41,681 nucleotides of DNA, taken from the NCBI GenBank assembly GCA_019240125.1, contig JAFAYW010000110.1, positions 1 to 41,681 of the forward strand, given 5' to 3'. Each line of letters opens with the position of its first letter. Positions within the stretch are counted from its first letter, which is position 1. Of the stretch, positions 33,311 through 41,681 are shown piece by piece. Origin of the DNA: Alphaproteobacteria bacterium. GTDB taxonomy: Bacteria; Pseudomonadota; Alphaproteobacteria; ATCC43930; CGMCC-115725. A model generated the notes under the pieces. That model did no database searches and was not told where the DNA came from. It worked only from the letters and a program-made list of their open reading frames with translations. The position numbers were made by a program, and so were the translations under genes.

Positions 33311-33399
33311 GGCATTCCCTCGAGGCCGGGCACGTCGCCGCACAGGGGGGGAGTGTGGCTCGGCATCTGATGCTTACAGAGATGGTGTATACCGCGAGG

Positions 33400-35175
33400 T
33401 CAACGGCGGCCGAACAGGCGTTCGATGTCGCTTAGGGCGAGGCTGACATAGGTCGGACGGCCGTGATTGCACTGGCCGCTATTAGGCGTCGCCTCCATCT
33501 GGCGCAACAACGCATCCATCTCCGCGGGGGCGAGGCGGCGCCCGGCGCGCACGCTGGAATGGCAGGCCAAGGTGCCGCAGACGCTCTCGACCCGCTCGCG
33601 CAAGGCGAGCGCATCGCCCCACTCGGCCAATTCATCGGCCAGGTCGCGCACCAGGGCGCCGATGTCGAGATCGGGGAGCAGCGCCGGCACTTCGCGCACG
33701 ATGACCGCGCCGGAGCCGAACGGCTCCAGCACCAACCCGAACTCCGCCAGCTCGTCGGCGCGCCCCGCCAGCCGGTCGGCCAGGGACGGATCGAGTTCGA
33801 CAATCTCAGGCAGGAGCAGGGTCTGGCGCGCCACGCCGTGCCGGCCGAGCGCCTCCTTCATGCGCTCGTAGACCAGCCGCTCATGCGCCGCGTGCTGATC
33901 GACCAACACGATGCCGGTCGCCGTTTCGGCCACGATGTAGGTGCCGTGTAACTGCGCCCGCGCGCTGCCGAGCACCTGATCCGGCTCGGGGGCCGTCTCG
34001 GGCATCGTGCTGAAAGGCTCCGCCGGATCGGAAGCGGGGGCGAGGAGCGTGTTGCCGGTTTCGGCAAGCCCGCGCGGTATCGCGTTCGGCGGGAAGGAAA
34101 AGTGCGATTGCGGCACTCCTGGGGGAGCGCCACTCGCCAGCCGGAAGGAGGCGAGCGCGGCGGTCGCCACGGTAGTCGAGGCGCGGTGTCCGGCGCCATC
34201 GAGCGCGTGTCGCAGCGCACCGACGATCAGGCCGCGCACCATCGCCGCGTTGCGGAAGCGGATTTCGGATTTGGCCGGATGCACGTTGACGTCGATCTCA
34301 GCCGGTGGCCCATCGAGAAACAACGCAACCAGGGGATGGCGGTCGCGCGCCAAAACATCCTGATAGGCCCCGCGCACGGCGCCGACCAGGAGTTTGTCGC
34401 GTACCGGCCGGCCGTTGACCACGAGGTACTGGTCGCGCGGCAGGCCGCGATTGAGGGTCGGCAACCCGATCAGCCCGGTCAGGGTGAAACCTTCGCGGGT
34501 CGCCGCCACCGCAACGGAATTCTCCGCGAAATCGCGGCCCAGCAATGCGCCGAGCCGGGCCTCGCGCGAGCCGGCGGCCGGCAGGCGCAATAAAACGCGC
34601 TCGTCGTCGCCAATGACGGTAAAGCCGATATGCGGGCAGGCCATCGCCAGGCGCTTGATGGTATCGACCGCCTGATCGCGTTCGCTGCGCGGCGTCTTGA
34701 GGAATTTGAGGCGCGCCGGTGTTGCGAAAAACAGGTCGCGGACCTCGACGCGGGTGCCGAACCCGTGCGCCGCCGGGCCGGGCGGCTGCTTGGCGCCGCC
34801 CTCAACGAGAATTTCCCAGGCGCTGTCGGCCTGCGCCGGGCGCGATACGATGCGCAGGCGGCTGACCGCGCCGATCGACGGCAATGCCTCGCCGCGAAAG
34901 CCCAGCGCCTTAATTTCGAGGATGTCATCATCCGGCAGCTTCGAGGTGCAGTGGCGCTCGACCGCCAGCTCCAACTCGCCGCGCGCCATGCCGATGCCGT
35001 CATCGGCGACCGCGATCAGCGCCTGCCCGCCCTCGCGCAGCACCACCTCGATATGCCGCGCGCCGGCGTCGATCGCGTTCTCAACCAGTTCCTTGACCGC
35101 CGCCGCTGGGCGCTCGATGACCTCGCCCGCGGCAATGCGGTTGACCACCACGGGCGGCAATTGGCGAATGGGCAT
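33400..35175 (-). CDS. mutL: DNA mismatch repair protein MutL (endonuclease type)
   Basis: MutL links mismatch recognition by MutS to strand removal. The 591-residue protein has the GHKL ATPase domain (ENAIDAGA with Asn at about 33; [17 protein letters not shown] at about 93-99) and a variable Pro/Ala linker at about 330-400. The C-terminal domain carries the endonuclease motif [12 protein letters not shown] from Asp426, with ACHSSVRA and CNHGRPT also present. It is therefore the nicking form found in bacteria without MutH. It lies 113 bases downstream of the four-rhodanese gene. Confidence 0.97.
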   Translation of the reverse strand: MPIRQLPPVVVNRIAAGEVIERPAAAVKELVENAIDAGARHIEVVLREGGQALIAVADDGIGMARGELELAVERHCTSKLPDDDILEIKALGFRGEALPSIGAVSRLRIVSRPAQADSAWEILVEGGAKQPPGPAAHGFGTRVEVRDLFFATPARLKFLKTPRSERDQAVDTIKRLAMACPHIGFTVIGDDERVLLRLPAAGSREARLGALLGRDFAENSVAVAATREGFTLTGLIGLPTLNRGLPRDQYLVVNGRPVRDKLLVGAVRGAYQDVLARDRHPLVALFLDGPPAEIDVNVHPAKSEIRFRNAAMVRGLIVGALRHALDGAGHRASTTVATAALASFRLASGAPPGVPQSHFSFPPNAIPRGLAETGNTLLAPASDPAEPFSTMPETAPEPDQVLGSARAQLHGTYIVAETATGIVLVDQHAAHERLVYERMKEALGRHGVARQTLLLPEIVELDPSLADRLAGRADELAEFGLVLEPFGSGAVIVREVPALLPDLDIGALVRDLADELAEWGDALALRERVESVCGTLACHSSVRAGRRLAPAEMDALLRQMEATPNSGQCNHGRPTYVSLALSDIERLFGRR

Positions 35176-35288
35176 GGCGCCAGTTTAAGAGAACCCATTG
35201 TGCGGCACGAGAGTTCGCCGCGGCACCGCGGTCAGCCGGCTGCCTTTACGTAGCCGCGGCTTCCGGCCGGGTCCAGACGGCGCCGAAT

Positions 35289-36884
35289 CTATCCGGCGAC
35301 GCGGAAGCCGAGATCGCCTTCGCGCTCGATCTGATGCACCAGCTCGATCTCCCAGCTGAGGTAGCGTTCGCGGGCGCCGGGCAGCGCGTAGGGATCGTAG
35401 GGGCGGCGCCAGCAATCGTTGGGGGTGTCGGCCATCGCCTCGCGGTCTTTGGTCAGCGGCAGACCGGCCGACTGCCAAGCGGCGGTGCCGCCCTCCAGCA
35501 CTCGCACATCGGTAAAGCCGCTCCCGGCGACCTCGCTGGCGGCAAGGCGCGCGGCACGGCCATCCGGCGAGGTCAGCACCAGGGTGCGGCGGCGCGGTAC
35601 CGCGCCGAGATTGCCAGGGAGCCGGGCACGTACCGCAAACCACGCACCCGGCACATGCCCCGCCTCATAGGCGAGGCTCGGCGCTACATCGACGACCACC
35701 GCGGCGCCTTCCTCCAACAGGCGCTGCAGCTCGGCCGGAGCGATCATTGTCGCCGGCGCCGCATCGACCTCGGGGATCGCGACAGCGGGCGTGCCATGCT
35801 CCAGGGGACGGCCGGAGAGGCCGCCATCGAACACAAAAACCTCGGGGCAGCCCATCTGCACCAGCCATGAGCCGGTCATGACGGCCCGCACGCCGTCCGT
35901 ATCGATCAGCACGACGCGCGCGTTGCGTGTCGCCATGTAGACATCGGTGGCCTGCACCAATTGGCCGCCTGGCGCGGAGCGGGCGCCGGCGAGATGCCCG
36001 GCGGCATATTCCTCGGGGCTGCGCACATCGAATAGAAACAGCGTGCGCTTCGCCTCTTCGCCGATGAACTTGGCCAGGGTTGCATCGTCGATGCGGACGA
36101 TGCCATAGCGATCGGCCACGTCGTCCGCGAGCTTGCGAGCGCGGCCCAGTCCTTCGGCGGAGGGCACTGGCAAGGCATCCTCGCGACCGCGCGACAGTTC
36201 GAGGCCGGCGAGTTCCCATCCCATCGTGCCGTTTTCCAGCGCGACGACCTTGTTCGGCAGCCTTGCGTTGCGCAGCGACTGGGCGCCGATGATGCTGCGG
36301 GTTCGCCCGGCGCAATTCACCACCACCAACGTGTCGGGCGAGGGGACGCGATCCGGTACGCGATACACCAGCTCGGCGCCGGGGCAGTCGAACGCGCCGG
36401 GAATGCTCATGTTGCGGAATTCGCCAATCGGCCGGCTATCGACGATCAGGATGTCCTCGCCGGCGTCGATGCGGCGCTTCAACTCGGCGGCCGGAATATG
36501 CGGCGTGCCGCATTCGTGCTCGACATGTTCGCCGAATGCCTTACTCGGCACGTTAACGCCGGTGAACAGCTCGAAGCCGGCATCGTGCCAGGCGGCGGCA
36601 CCGCCCGTCATCACCGCGACATCGATATAGCCCATCTGCGTCAGCCGGGCGGCGGCGCGCTCGGCCAGCCCATCGCGGCCGCCGTCGTAGACGACAAGAC
36701 GCGTGCCGGCGCGCGGCACCCGCTCGCGAATCAGCAGTTCCAGTCGCGACAGCGGCATCGAGTTGGCGAAGAACAGATGCCCGTCCTCGGAAAACACACC
36801 CTCCTCGCGTACATCGAGCAGCGCCATCTCGGCGCCATCGCTCAGCATCGTCCGCACCTCGGCGGGGGTCGCCGTCTTGGCCAT
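35289..36884 (-). CDS. Four-domain rhodanese-like sulfurtransferase
   Basis: The 531-residue protein has four rhodanese domains in a row: about 5-105, 130-230, 265-360 and 380-478, followed by a 50-residue tail. Only the second has the catalytic Cys (Cys191 in the loop VVNCAGRTRS). The matching loops of the others read YDGGRDG, IDTDGVR and TSPDGR, so they are probably structural or binding domains. The enzyme may move sulfane sulfur from thiosulfate or persulfide to an acceptor. The ATG at 36884 follows AGAGGAGG; the frame continues far upstream as antisense of the dioxygenase. No signal peptide, so it is cytoplasmic. Confidence 0.88.
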   Translation of the reverse strand: MAKTATPAEVRTMLSDGAEMALLDVREEGVFSEDGHLFFANSMPLSRLELLIRERVPRAGTRLVVYDGGRDGLAERAAARLTQMGYIDVAVMTGGAAAWHDAGFELFTGVNVPSKAFGEHVEHECGTPHIPAAELKRRIDAGEDILIVDSRPIGEFRNMSIPGAFDCPGAELVYRVPDRVPSPDTLVVVNCAGRTRSIIGAQSLRNARLPNKVVALENGTMGWELAGLELSRGREDALPVPSAEGLGRARKLADDVADRYGIVRIDDATLAKFIGEEAKRTLFLFDVRSPEEYAAGHLAGARSAPGGQLVQATDVYMATRNARVVLIDTDGVRAVMTGSWLVQMGCPEVFVFDGGLSGRPLEHGTPAVAIPEVDAAPATMIAPAELQRLLEEGAAVVVDVAPSLAYEAGHVPGAWFAVRARLPGNLGAVPRRRTLVLTSPDGRAARLAASEVAGSGFTDVRVLEGGTAAWQSAGLPLTKDREAMADTPNDCWRRPYDPYALPGARERYLSWEIELVHQIEREGDLGFRVAG

Positions 36885-36995
36885 GAGTCGCCTCCTCTTT
36901 CGCGCGTGGAAGCATAGCAACCTGACCGCGGCGGCATAGATTATAGTGCAGGCGTGAAAGCCGGAAGCCGCGTCCGGTCTGCCAGGAGCCGCCCG

Positions 36996-37964
36996 ATGCC
37001 TGATGGACAAGCCGATCTGCGCCGCAACACCACCGAAGACGATATCACCGAGTCCGTGTTGCGGCGCTTTGCCGGGACCTCTGACCCGCGATTGCGGCAG
37101 ATCATGCTGAGTCTGATCAAGCACCTGCACGCCTTTGTCAAAGACGTCGCGTTGACTGAAGCGGAGTGGTTCAAGGCGATCGAAATTCTGACCGATGCCG
37201 GCAAGATGTGCAGCGACAAGCGCCAGGAATTCATCCTGTTTTCGGATGCGCTCGGGGTCTCGATGGTGGTCGATCTGCTGGATCACCGCAAACCCGACGG
37301 CGCCACTGAATCGACCGTATTCGGCCCGTTCCACCGACTCGGAGCGCCGGAACTGCCTCCCGGCGGCAATATGGCGCACCGCGACACCGAGGGCGTGCCG
37401 ACGCTGGTGAGTGGCCGGGTTGTCGACATGGCGGGTAAGCCGATCGCCGGCGCGTTGCTCGATGTCTGGCAGACCCAGACGAACGGGCTTTACGACGCGC
37501 AGGACGAGAATCCGGACGACCTGCACATGCGGGGCAAGTTTCGCACCGATAGCGAGGGTCGCTATCTGATCCGCACTGTGCGGCCGGTGCATTATCCCAT
37601 TCCGTCGGACGGGCCCGTAGGGCAGATGCTGAAGGCGACGGGCGGACATCCTTACCGCCCGGCCCATATCCATTTCGTTGTGTCGGCCGAAGGGTGCGAG
37701 CCGGTGACAACGCACATCTTCGATCGCGACGACCCGTATCTCGCAAGTGACGCGGTATTCGCGGTCAAGGATTCGTTGATCTGCGATTTCGTGCAGCACG
37801 GCGAGCCCGACGCAACGGCACGTGACCTGGGAGTTACTGGCCCATATCTGACGGCCAGTTTCGATTTCCGCCTGGCTCCGGCGACGACGGAGCTGGGAAC
37901 GGTGATCGACGCCGCGGCGCGTCTTGCCGCACTTGGACGGCAAGAGAAACGAACAGCATGTTGA
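36996..37964 (+). CDS. Intradiol ring-cleavage dioxygenase (hydroxyquinol/catechol 1,2-dioxygenase-like)
   Basis: The 322-residue protein cleaves the ring of a catechol or hydroxyquinol between its two hydroxyls. The Fe(III) ligands are all visible: Tyr166 (TNGLYDAQD), Tyr200 (RPVHYPIP), His224 and His226 (RPAHIHFVV). The N-terminal helical dimer domain (about 15-105) and the DVWQTQTNG segment are typical of the 1,2-dioxygenases, closer to hydroxyquinol enzymes. The ATG at 36996 follows CAGGAG; a GTG at 36954 would add 14 Arg-rich residues. No maleylacetate reductase or muconate genes are adjacent. It diverges from the four-rhodanese gene. Confidence 0.92.
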   Translation: MPDGQADLRRNTTEDDITESVLRRFAGTSDPRLRQIMLSLIKHLHAFVKDVALTEAEWFKAIEILTDAGKMCSDKRQEFILFSDALGVSMVVDLLDHRKPDGATESTVFGPFHRLGAPELPPGGNMAHRDTEGVPTLVSGRVVDMAGKPIAGALLDVWQTQTNGLYDAQDENPDDLHMRGKFRTDSEGRYLIRTVRPVHYPIPSDGPVGQMLKATGGHPYRPAHIHFVVSAEGCEPVTTHIFDRDDPYLASDAVFAVKDSLICDFVQHGEPDATARDLGVTGPYLTASFDFRLAPATTELGTVIDAAARLAALGRQEKRTAC

Positions 37965-38033
37965 ACCGTTAACAAGCGGTCTCTATGATCATTTCAGCGG
38001 CGTGTACGCATACGCCAGTATCCGGAGCATGAT

Positions 38034-38555
38034 ATGGCGGCCGAAACCTCTGATTTCTCATGGATCGAGGGCTGGGAAACCGCCGAATCGAGCGGGCGCG
38101 ACCGACGCGAGGCGGAACGTCTGCTCGCCTATTGGGAAAGAAAAGCCCAGGAGTTCGGCGAGGAAAATATTACCATTGCTTCGATCGATATCGGCAACAT
38201 GAACACGCGCGAATGGTCAAACCGGTTTCTGATCTCGGTTGACCCGGTTGTCGAGCGTTCCGCGCTGCTGCTTTACGGGCCGCGATTCGCCAAAACACTG
38301 TCGTTGCCCGAACAGCCGCGGATGGATCTGCCGATGATGCGGCAGTTGCCCAACCGCTATGCCAGCGTCTTTCTGCAGGGATGCGGGGAGGCGTTGAGGC
38401 AGATGCAGGCGGTGCGTCTTGAGGGCGAGGTCGAGCGCTATGATGACCGGCTGGAGCAGTATCGGGTGGTGTTTGTACCAGTCGGCGTGAAGCCAAATTC
38501 GCTGACCTGCTTCGCGTTCGGCGCCTTCAGCAACCGGGTCATCGACCGCCCCTGA
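38034..38555 (+). CDS. Small PAS-like protein of unknown function
   Basis: The 173-residue soluble protein starts MAAETSDFSWIEGWETAESS. A helix about 22-40 is followed by an alpha/beta region whose second half (LPNRYASVFLQGCGEALRQMQ and VFVPVGVKP, about 104-150) looks like a PAS-fold sensor of the type common in Rhodospirillales. No output domain or signal peptide. The assignment is weak and based on pattern only. It lies 69 bases after the dioxygenase on the same strand, behind a GGAG site. Confidence 0.6.
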   Translation: MAAETSDFSWIEGWETAESSGRDRREAERLLAYWERKAQEFGEENITIASIDIGNMNTREWSNRFLISVDPVVERSALLLYGPRFAKTLSLPEQPRMDLPMMRQLPNRYASVFLQGCGEALRQMQAVRLEGEVERYDDRLEQYRVVFVPVGVKPNSLTCFAFGAFSNRVIDRP

Positions 38556-38649
38556 ATCGACCGCGCCGCTTCGGCGGCTTCACCCTCGCCAAACCGGCGT
38601 CAGCCTCCTAAACTGGCGGGCTCGCAACCCGTTTTCAGATTGCTACGCC

Positions 38650-39879
38650 ATGGCCGAAGAATTCTATCGCATCAAACGCCTGCCGCCCTATGTCTTCGCG
38701 GAAGTCAACGCGCTGAAGGCCAAGGCGCGAGCTGCCGGGCGGGATGTGATCGATCTCGGCATGGGCAACCCCGACGGGCCGACCCCGCCGCATATCGTCG
38801 CCAAGCTCGTCGAGGCGGTGCAGAACCCGAAAACACACGGCTATTCGACCTCGCGCGGCATTGCCGGTCTGCGCCGCGCCTATGCCGGGTATTACGCGCG
38901 CCGCTTCAACGTCGAGCTCGACCCAGAGCGCGAGATCATTGTCACGCTCGGCTCCAAGGAGGGGCTCGCCAACCTGGCGCAGGCGGTCACCGCGCCCGGT
39001 GATGTGATCCTGGTGCCGAACCCATGCTATCCGATCCACGCGTTCGGCTTCATCATGGCTGGCGCCGCGGTGCGCCATGTGCCGATCGGCCCCGGCATCG
39101 ACTTTCTGGGCGAATTGAAAAAGGCGGTGCAGCACAGCATCCCGGCACCGCTGGCGATCGTGCTGAACTTTCCGGCCAACCCGACGGCGCAGGTGGTTGA
39201 TCTCGATTTTTATGGCGAGATTGTCGATTTCTGCCGCTTCCACAACATCATCGTGTTGTCGGATCTGGCCTATGCCGAGATCTACTTTGACGACAAGCCG
39301 CCGCCCTCGATCCTCGAAGTGCCGGGGGCGCGCGACATCGCGGTCGAATTCACCTCGCTCAGCAAGACCTATTCGATGGCCGGCTGGCGTATCGGCTTCG
39401 CGGTGGGCAATGAGAGGCTGATCGGGGCGCTGAGCCGGGTCAAATCCTATCTCGATTACGGCGCTTTTACGCCGATCCAGGTGGCGGCGACAGCCGCGCT
39501 CAACGGACCGCAGGATTGCGTCGCTGAAATCCGCGAGCGCTACAAGGCGCGGCGTGACGTGCTGGTCGACGGCCTGAAGCTGGCGGGTTGGGATATCGAG
39601 GTGCCATCGGCGTCGATGTTCGCCTGGGCCCGCATCCCCGAGGAATATCGCGGCCTCGGCACGCTTGCCTTTTCGAAGATGTTGCTGGAACGCGCCAATG
39701 TCGCGGTCGCGCCCGGTGTCGGCTTTGGCGAGTACGGCGAAGGCTTCGTCCGCATCGCACTGGTCGAAAACCGTCAGCGCCTGCGCCAGGCCACGCGCAA
39801 CATCAAATCCTTCCTGGCCGGCCGCAACGACACGGTGGAGGCGCGCCGCGCCGAACGCGTCCCCGTCGCCGCAAAGTAA
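38650..39879 (+). CDS. Class I/II aminotransferase, AlaC-like
   Basis: The 409-residue PLP enzyme has the Schiff-base Lys239 (SLSKTYSMAGWRIGF), Asn177 (NFPANPT), and Asp205 and Tyr208 (SDLAYAE). The LGMGNPDGPTPPHIV start and the YSTSRGI segment place it close to AlaC (glutamate-pyruvate aminotransferase) and LL-diaminopimelate aminotransferases. In alphaproteobacteria such genes often sit before homoserine dehydrogenase; here a palindromic element follows instead. Likely role: alanine synthesis from pyruvate. Confidence 0.92.
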   Translation: MAEEFYRIKRLPPYVFAEVNALKAKARAAGRDVIDLGMGNPDGPTPPHIVAKLVEAVQNPKTHGYSTSRGIAGLRRAYAGYYARRFNVELDPEREIIVTLGSKEGLANLAQAVTAPGDVILVPNPCYPIHAFGFIMAGAAVRHVPIGPGIDFLGELKKAVQHSIPAPLAIVLNFPANPTAQVVDLDFYGEIVDFCRFHNIIVLSDLAYAEIYFDDKPPPSILEVPGARDIAVEFTSLSKTYSMAGWRIGFAVGNERLIGALSRVKSYLDYGAFTPIQVAATAALNGPQDCVAEIRERYKARRDVLVDGLKLAGWDIEVPSASMFAWARIPEEYRGLGTLAFSKMLLERANVAVAPGVGFGEYGEGFVRIALVENRQRLRQATRNIKSFLAGRNDTVEARRAERVPVAAK

Positions 39880-39898
39880 AAGGCGCATCAAGTGCGCT

Positions 39899-40026
39899 CC
39901 CTCCCCTGCTTGCGGGGGAGGGTTGGGACGGGGTAAGCAGCCCTTTCCAATGCGGAGCTGGGTGGGGTGAACGCGAGCCGAGGCGGCGGATTAACCCCCT
40001 CCCTAACCCCCCGCAAGCAGGGGGGA
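39899..40026. repeat. 128-bp inverted-repeat element (MITE-like)
   Basis: The left end (about 39901-39935, CCCCTGCTTGCGGGGGAGGG then TTGGGACGGGGTAA) is matched by the imperfect reverse complement of the right end (39991-40025). Each end also folds on itself through CCCCTGCTTGCGGGG. Such elements are widespread in proteobacteria between genes. It fills the gap between the aminotransferase and the convergent TauD-type gene. Its right end doubles as a terminator. Confidence 0.7.
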
Positions 40027-40031
40027 TTTTT
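40007..40031 (+). terminator. Rho-independent terminator formed by the repeat end
   Basis: CCCCCC (40007-40012) and GGGGGG (40020-40025) form a GC stem with a seven-base loop, followed at once by ATTTTT. This is the best classical terminator in the window and would end the aminotransferase transcript. Confidence 0.6.
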
Positions 40032-40052
40032 GTGTATCGACGATCTCCAAAC

Positions 40053-41066
40053 CTACTCCGCCGCCTGGGGCAGCCAGCTTTTGCTTTCGCCGGCGTAGAG
40101 GGGGCCCGGATTGCCATGTACGGTGGTGCGCCACATGACGCGGCCCTCGACTTCGGCATCGAACCAGGTCGCGGTGTGAACCAGGCAGCGATTGTCCCAC
40201 ACCAGCACGTCGCCGCGCTCCCATTCATGGGCATAGACGAATTCCGGCCGCGTCAGATGCGTCATCAATTCGTCGAGCAGCGCGGCGCCGTCGCCATGCG
40301 GCCCCGGTTCGAGGCCGACGATTGGACCGTCCACCCAATCCATCTGGCTTGACTCGCACAGGTACAGCGCCGGTGCACCGGTGACAGGATGAAGGCGCAC
40401 CAGCGGCTGGCGTTGCGGCAGCTCATGCGGCGCGAGCGGCCGCGGTTTGTCGCCGCGAAGCACTGCAGTTCGCGAGCGTCCGGTGTTGAGCCGTACATGC
40501 AGCCCGTCACGACCCTCCACCCGTGCCTTGAGCGCCGGGGGAAGAGCGGCATAGGCAAGGGTGCCATTGGCGAAGATCGTCTGGCCGGTGTGCTTCGAGA
40601 CAGGGGTCACGGCGAAAAACAGCGAGATGTCCGGTGGCGGACGGCGGTAGCTCTGATCGGTGTGCCAGCCGCTGCGTTGCGGGTACTGCACCGGCAGTTT
40701 GCCATCAGCGGTCAGAGGCGGATCGGGCCGCGCGGGGGGTGGCCGATTAACCGGCGGCAGGTTCGACACGACCAGGATTTGCGGTACGGTTGCGTGGACC
40801 GCGGTCTGGGCGGTTAAGGTGGTTGTGTAGTCCTCGACCTCGACGCCAAAGGTATGGCTCAATCGGATCAGCAGCGCGGGGTCGTCGGCGATTGCCTGCA
40901 TGTCCTTAATCAGCAACAGTCCGCCGCACTGAGCGAGCGCCGCAGGCAATGCCTCCGGATGAGCCCCGGCCGACGCAACAACAGAAGCGGCACCGGCGCG
41001 GTCAAACTCGATCCGGGCTCCGAAGTTAGCTCCCGGGAGCGGCCTAATGATCTCGAACCCACTCAT
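40053..41066 (-). CDS. TauD/TfdA family dioxygenase, second copy
   Basis: The 337-residue Fe(II)/2-oxoglutarate enzyme keeps His135 and Asp137 (SGWHTDQSY), His297 (NRCLVHTATW) and Arg309/Arg313 in the C-terminal strand. It is longer than the copy at 22317-23159 and shares little sequence beyond the motifs; it has a Pro-rich insert at about 104-118. The ATG at 41066 follows GAGGAGAG. The substrate is unknown. It lies 57 bases downstream of nudC on the same strand and may be co-transcribed with it. Confidence 0.9.
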   Translation of the reverse strand: MSGFEIIRPLPGANFGARIEFDRAGAASVVASAGAHPEALPAALAQCGGLLLIKDMQAIADDPALLIRLSHTFGVEVEDYTTTLTAQTAVHATVPQILVVSNLPPVNRPPPARPDPPLTADGKLPVQYPQRSGWHTDQSYRRPPPDISLFFAVTPVSKHTGQTIFANGTLAYAALPPALKARVEGRDGLHVRLNTGRSRTAVLRGDKPRPLAPHELPQRQPLVRLHPVTGAPALYLCESSQMDWVDGPIVGLEPGPHGDGAALLDELMTHLTRPEFVYAHEWERGDVLVWDNRCLVHTATWFDAEVEGRVMWRTTVHGNPGPLYAGESKSWLPQAAE

Positions 41067-41123
41067 CTCAGCTCTCCTCACACCGCCGCGCGAGCAGGTT
41101 TCGTGCCACAACCGGCGTGCGGC

Positions 41124-41681
41124 TCAATCAGCAAGCCAATCGCGGATGAGGCGGCGCGCGATTGAGTCGAGACGCGGCAGGCGGAAGGTTTCGTCATCGA
41201 CATGCGCGCGCAGCCAGTCGCGCTCGAACCAGCGCGCGTCCTCCAACTCGCTGTAATCGACGGTGATGTCGGTCGTGGTGGCCTCGGCGTAGAAGCCGAG
41301 CATGATGTTGGCGGGAAACGGCCAAGGCTGCGACGAGTGGTAATGCACCGCGCCGACCTCGATCCCGGTCTCCTCGCGGACTTCGCGGGCGACCGCTCCC
41401 TCCAGGCTCTCGCCGGGCTCCACAAAGCCGGCCAGGGTCGAGTACATGCCCGGGACGAAATTCTTGTTGCGGCCGAGCAGAGCCCGTTCGCCGTCGGTCA
41501 CCAGCATGATCACCGCCGGATCGGTGCGCGGGAAATGCATCGTGTTGCAGGCCGCGTCGGTGCAGCGCCGCATGTGCCCGGCCTCTTCGCTGCGGGTCGG
41601 GCTGCCGCAGACGCCGCAGAAGCGGTGCCGGAGCCGCCAGTGCATCAGGCCGCGCGCGTGGGCGAGGATGGCGGCGTCCTC
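41124..41681 (-). CDS. nudC: NAD+ diphosphatase NudC (5' end outside the window)
   Basis: NudC splits NAD(H) into NMN(H) and AMP, and in E. coli also removes NAD caps from RNA. The visible part has the zinc ribbon (FCGVCG and RCTDAACNT), the Nudix box (GFVEPGESLEGAVAREVREE then TGI) and the SQPWPFPANIMLGF motif that marks the NADH pyrophosphatase branch. The reading frame is open through position 41681, so the N-terminal domain lies outside. At least 185 codons are present. Confidence 0.95.
   Translation of the reverse strand, partial: EDAAILAHARGLMHWRLRHRFCGVCGSPTRSEEAGHMRRCTDAACNTMHFPRTDPAVIMLVTDGERALLGRNKNFVPGMYSTLAGFVEPGESLEGAVAREVREETGIEVGAVHYHSSQPWPFPANIMLGFYAEATTTDITVDYSELEDARWFERDWLRAHVDDETFRLPRLDSIARRLIRDWLAD

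Noticed and set aside
36940..36947. TATAAT/TATAGT-like hexamers between the rhodanese and dioxygenase genes
   Set aside because: They look like -10 boxes on both strands, but no suitable -35 box at 16-18 bases was found, so no promoter is called.
36885..37943. Upstream extension of the four-rhodanese gene to about 37943
   Set aside because: The extra 353 residues are antisense of the intradiol dioxygenase; the ATG at 36884 has a strong AGAGGAGG site.
38635..39891. Long minus-strand open frame opposite the aminotransferase
   Set aside because: The aminotransferase on the plus strand has all catalytic residues; the opposite frame has none of any family.
1..41681. Search for CRISPR arrays, tRNA/rRNA genes, insertion sequences and prophage genes
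   Set aside because: No regularly spaced repeats, no tRNA arm patterns, no transposase or integrase motifs were seen on reading both strands; short tRNAs cannot be wholly excluded without a covariance-model scan.

Overview
The window is dense, GC-rich bacterial chromosome with 44 protein genes that I can support, none of them phage or insertion-sequence genes. Several genes point to an alphaproteobacterium of Rhodospirillales type: a DUF1476/zeta-type F1-ATPase inhibitor divergent from the purine cluster (purC-purS-purQ), the gpmI-envC-ctpA-rppH chain of overlapping genes, a DivK-like response regulator, and a MutL carrying the endonuclease motif. This assignment rests on gene content and protein resemblance, not on a database search. 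No rRNA, tRNA, CRISPR array or origin was seen. No gene-free stretch exceeds 300 bases; the longest are 32152-32383, 17415-17632, 39880-40052 and 21082-21252.

Layout. 1-3264 (minus): purine biosynthesis purC, purS, a secreted protein of unknown role wedged between purS and purQ, purQ, and an NRDE/TANGO2-like protein. 3388-4689 (plus): ATPase inhibitor zeta and ribokinase. 4628-9240 (minus): gpmI, envC-like, ctpA and rppH in one overlapping transcription unit. 9359-11501: aldo/keto reductase (plus), DivK-like receiver and apt (minus). 11615-15176 (plus): a four-gene Mla/MCE lipid-transport operon, followed by a DUF6969-like gene and a PAP2 phosphatase. 16673-17414 (minus): iron storage pair bfd-bfr behind two inverted-repeat operator candidates. 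17633-19032 (plus): a carboxymuconolactone-decarboxylase-like protein and an amidohydrolase. 19043-21081: alpha/beta hydrolase and GT4 glycosyltransferase, divergent. 21253-28930 (minus): LLM flavin monooxygenase, TauD-type dioxygenase, nagA, a small unknown gene, a very large fused double ABC exporter and a cupin. 29032-31409 (plus): LysR regulator, Cu/Zn superoxide dismutase and a uronate-dehydrogenase-like enzyme. 31465-36884 (minus): PAS/zinc-finger-like protein, EamA transporter, mutL and a four-rhodanese protein. 36996-39879 (plus): intradiol dioxygenase, a small PAS-like protein and an AlaC-type aminotransferase. 40053-41681 (minus): a second TauD-type dioxygenase and the 3' part of nudC.

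Four unrelated-looking palindromic dispersed elements were found (20-93, 857-939, 27392-27517, 39899-40026). One of them lies in frame inside the ABC exporter gene and is translated as part of the linker between the first membrane domain and first nucleotide-binding domain. Other points of note: the bacterioferritin lacks both ferroxidase histidines expected at positions 54 and 130 although the haem methionine is kept; a perfect LysR-type palindrome sits in the divergent promoter region at 28989-29008; and a small PAS protein carries a CxxC...SHGLCxxC metal-site-like tail. I found no unmistakable new multi-gene system. The most system-like unit is the divergent cupin-ABC exporter / LysR-sodC-uronate dehydrogenase region at 24777-31409.
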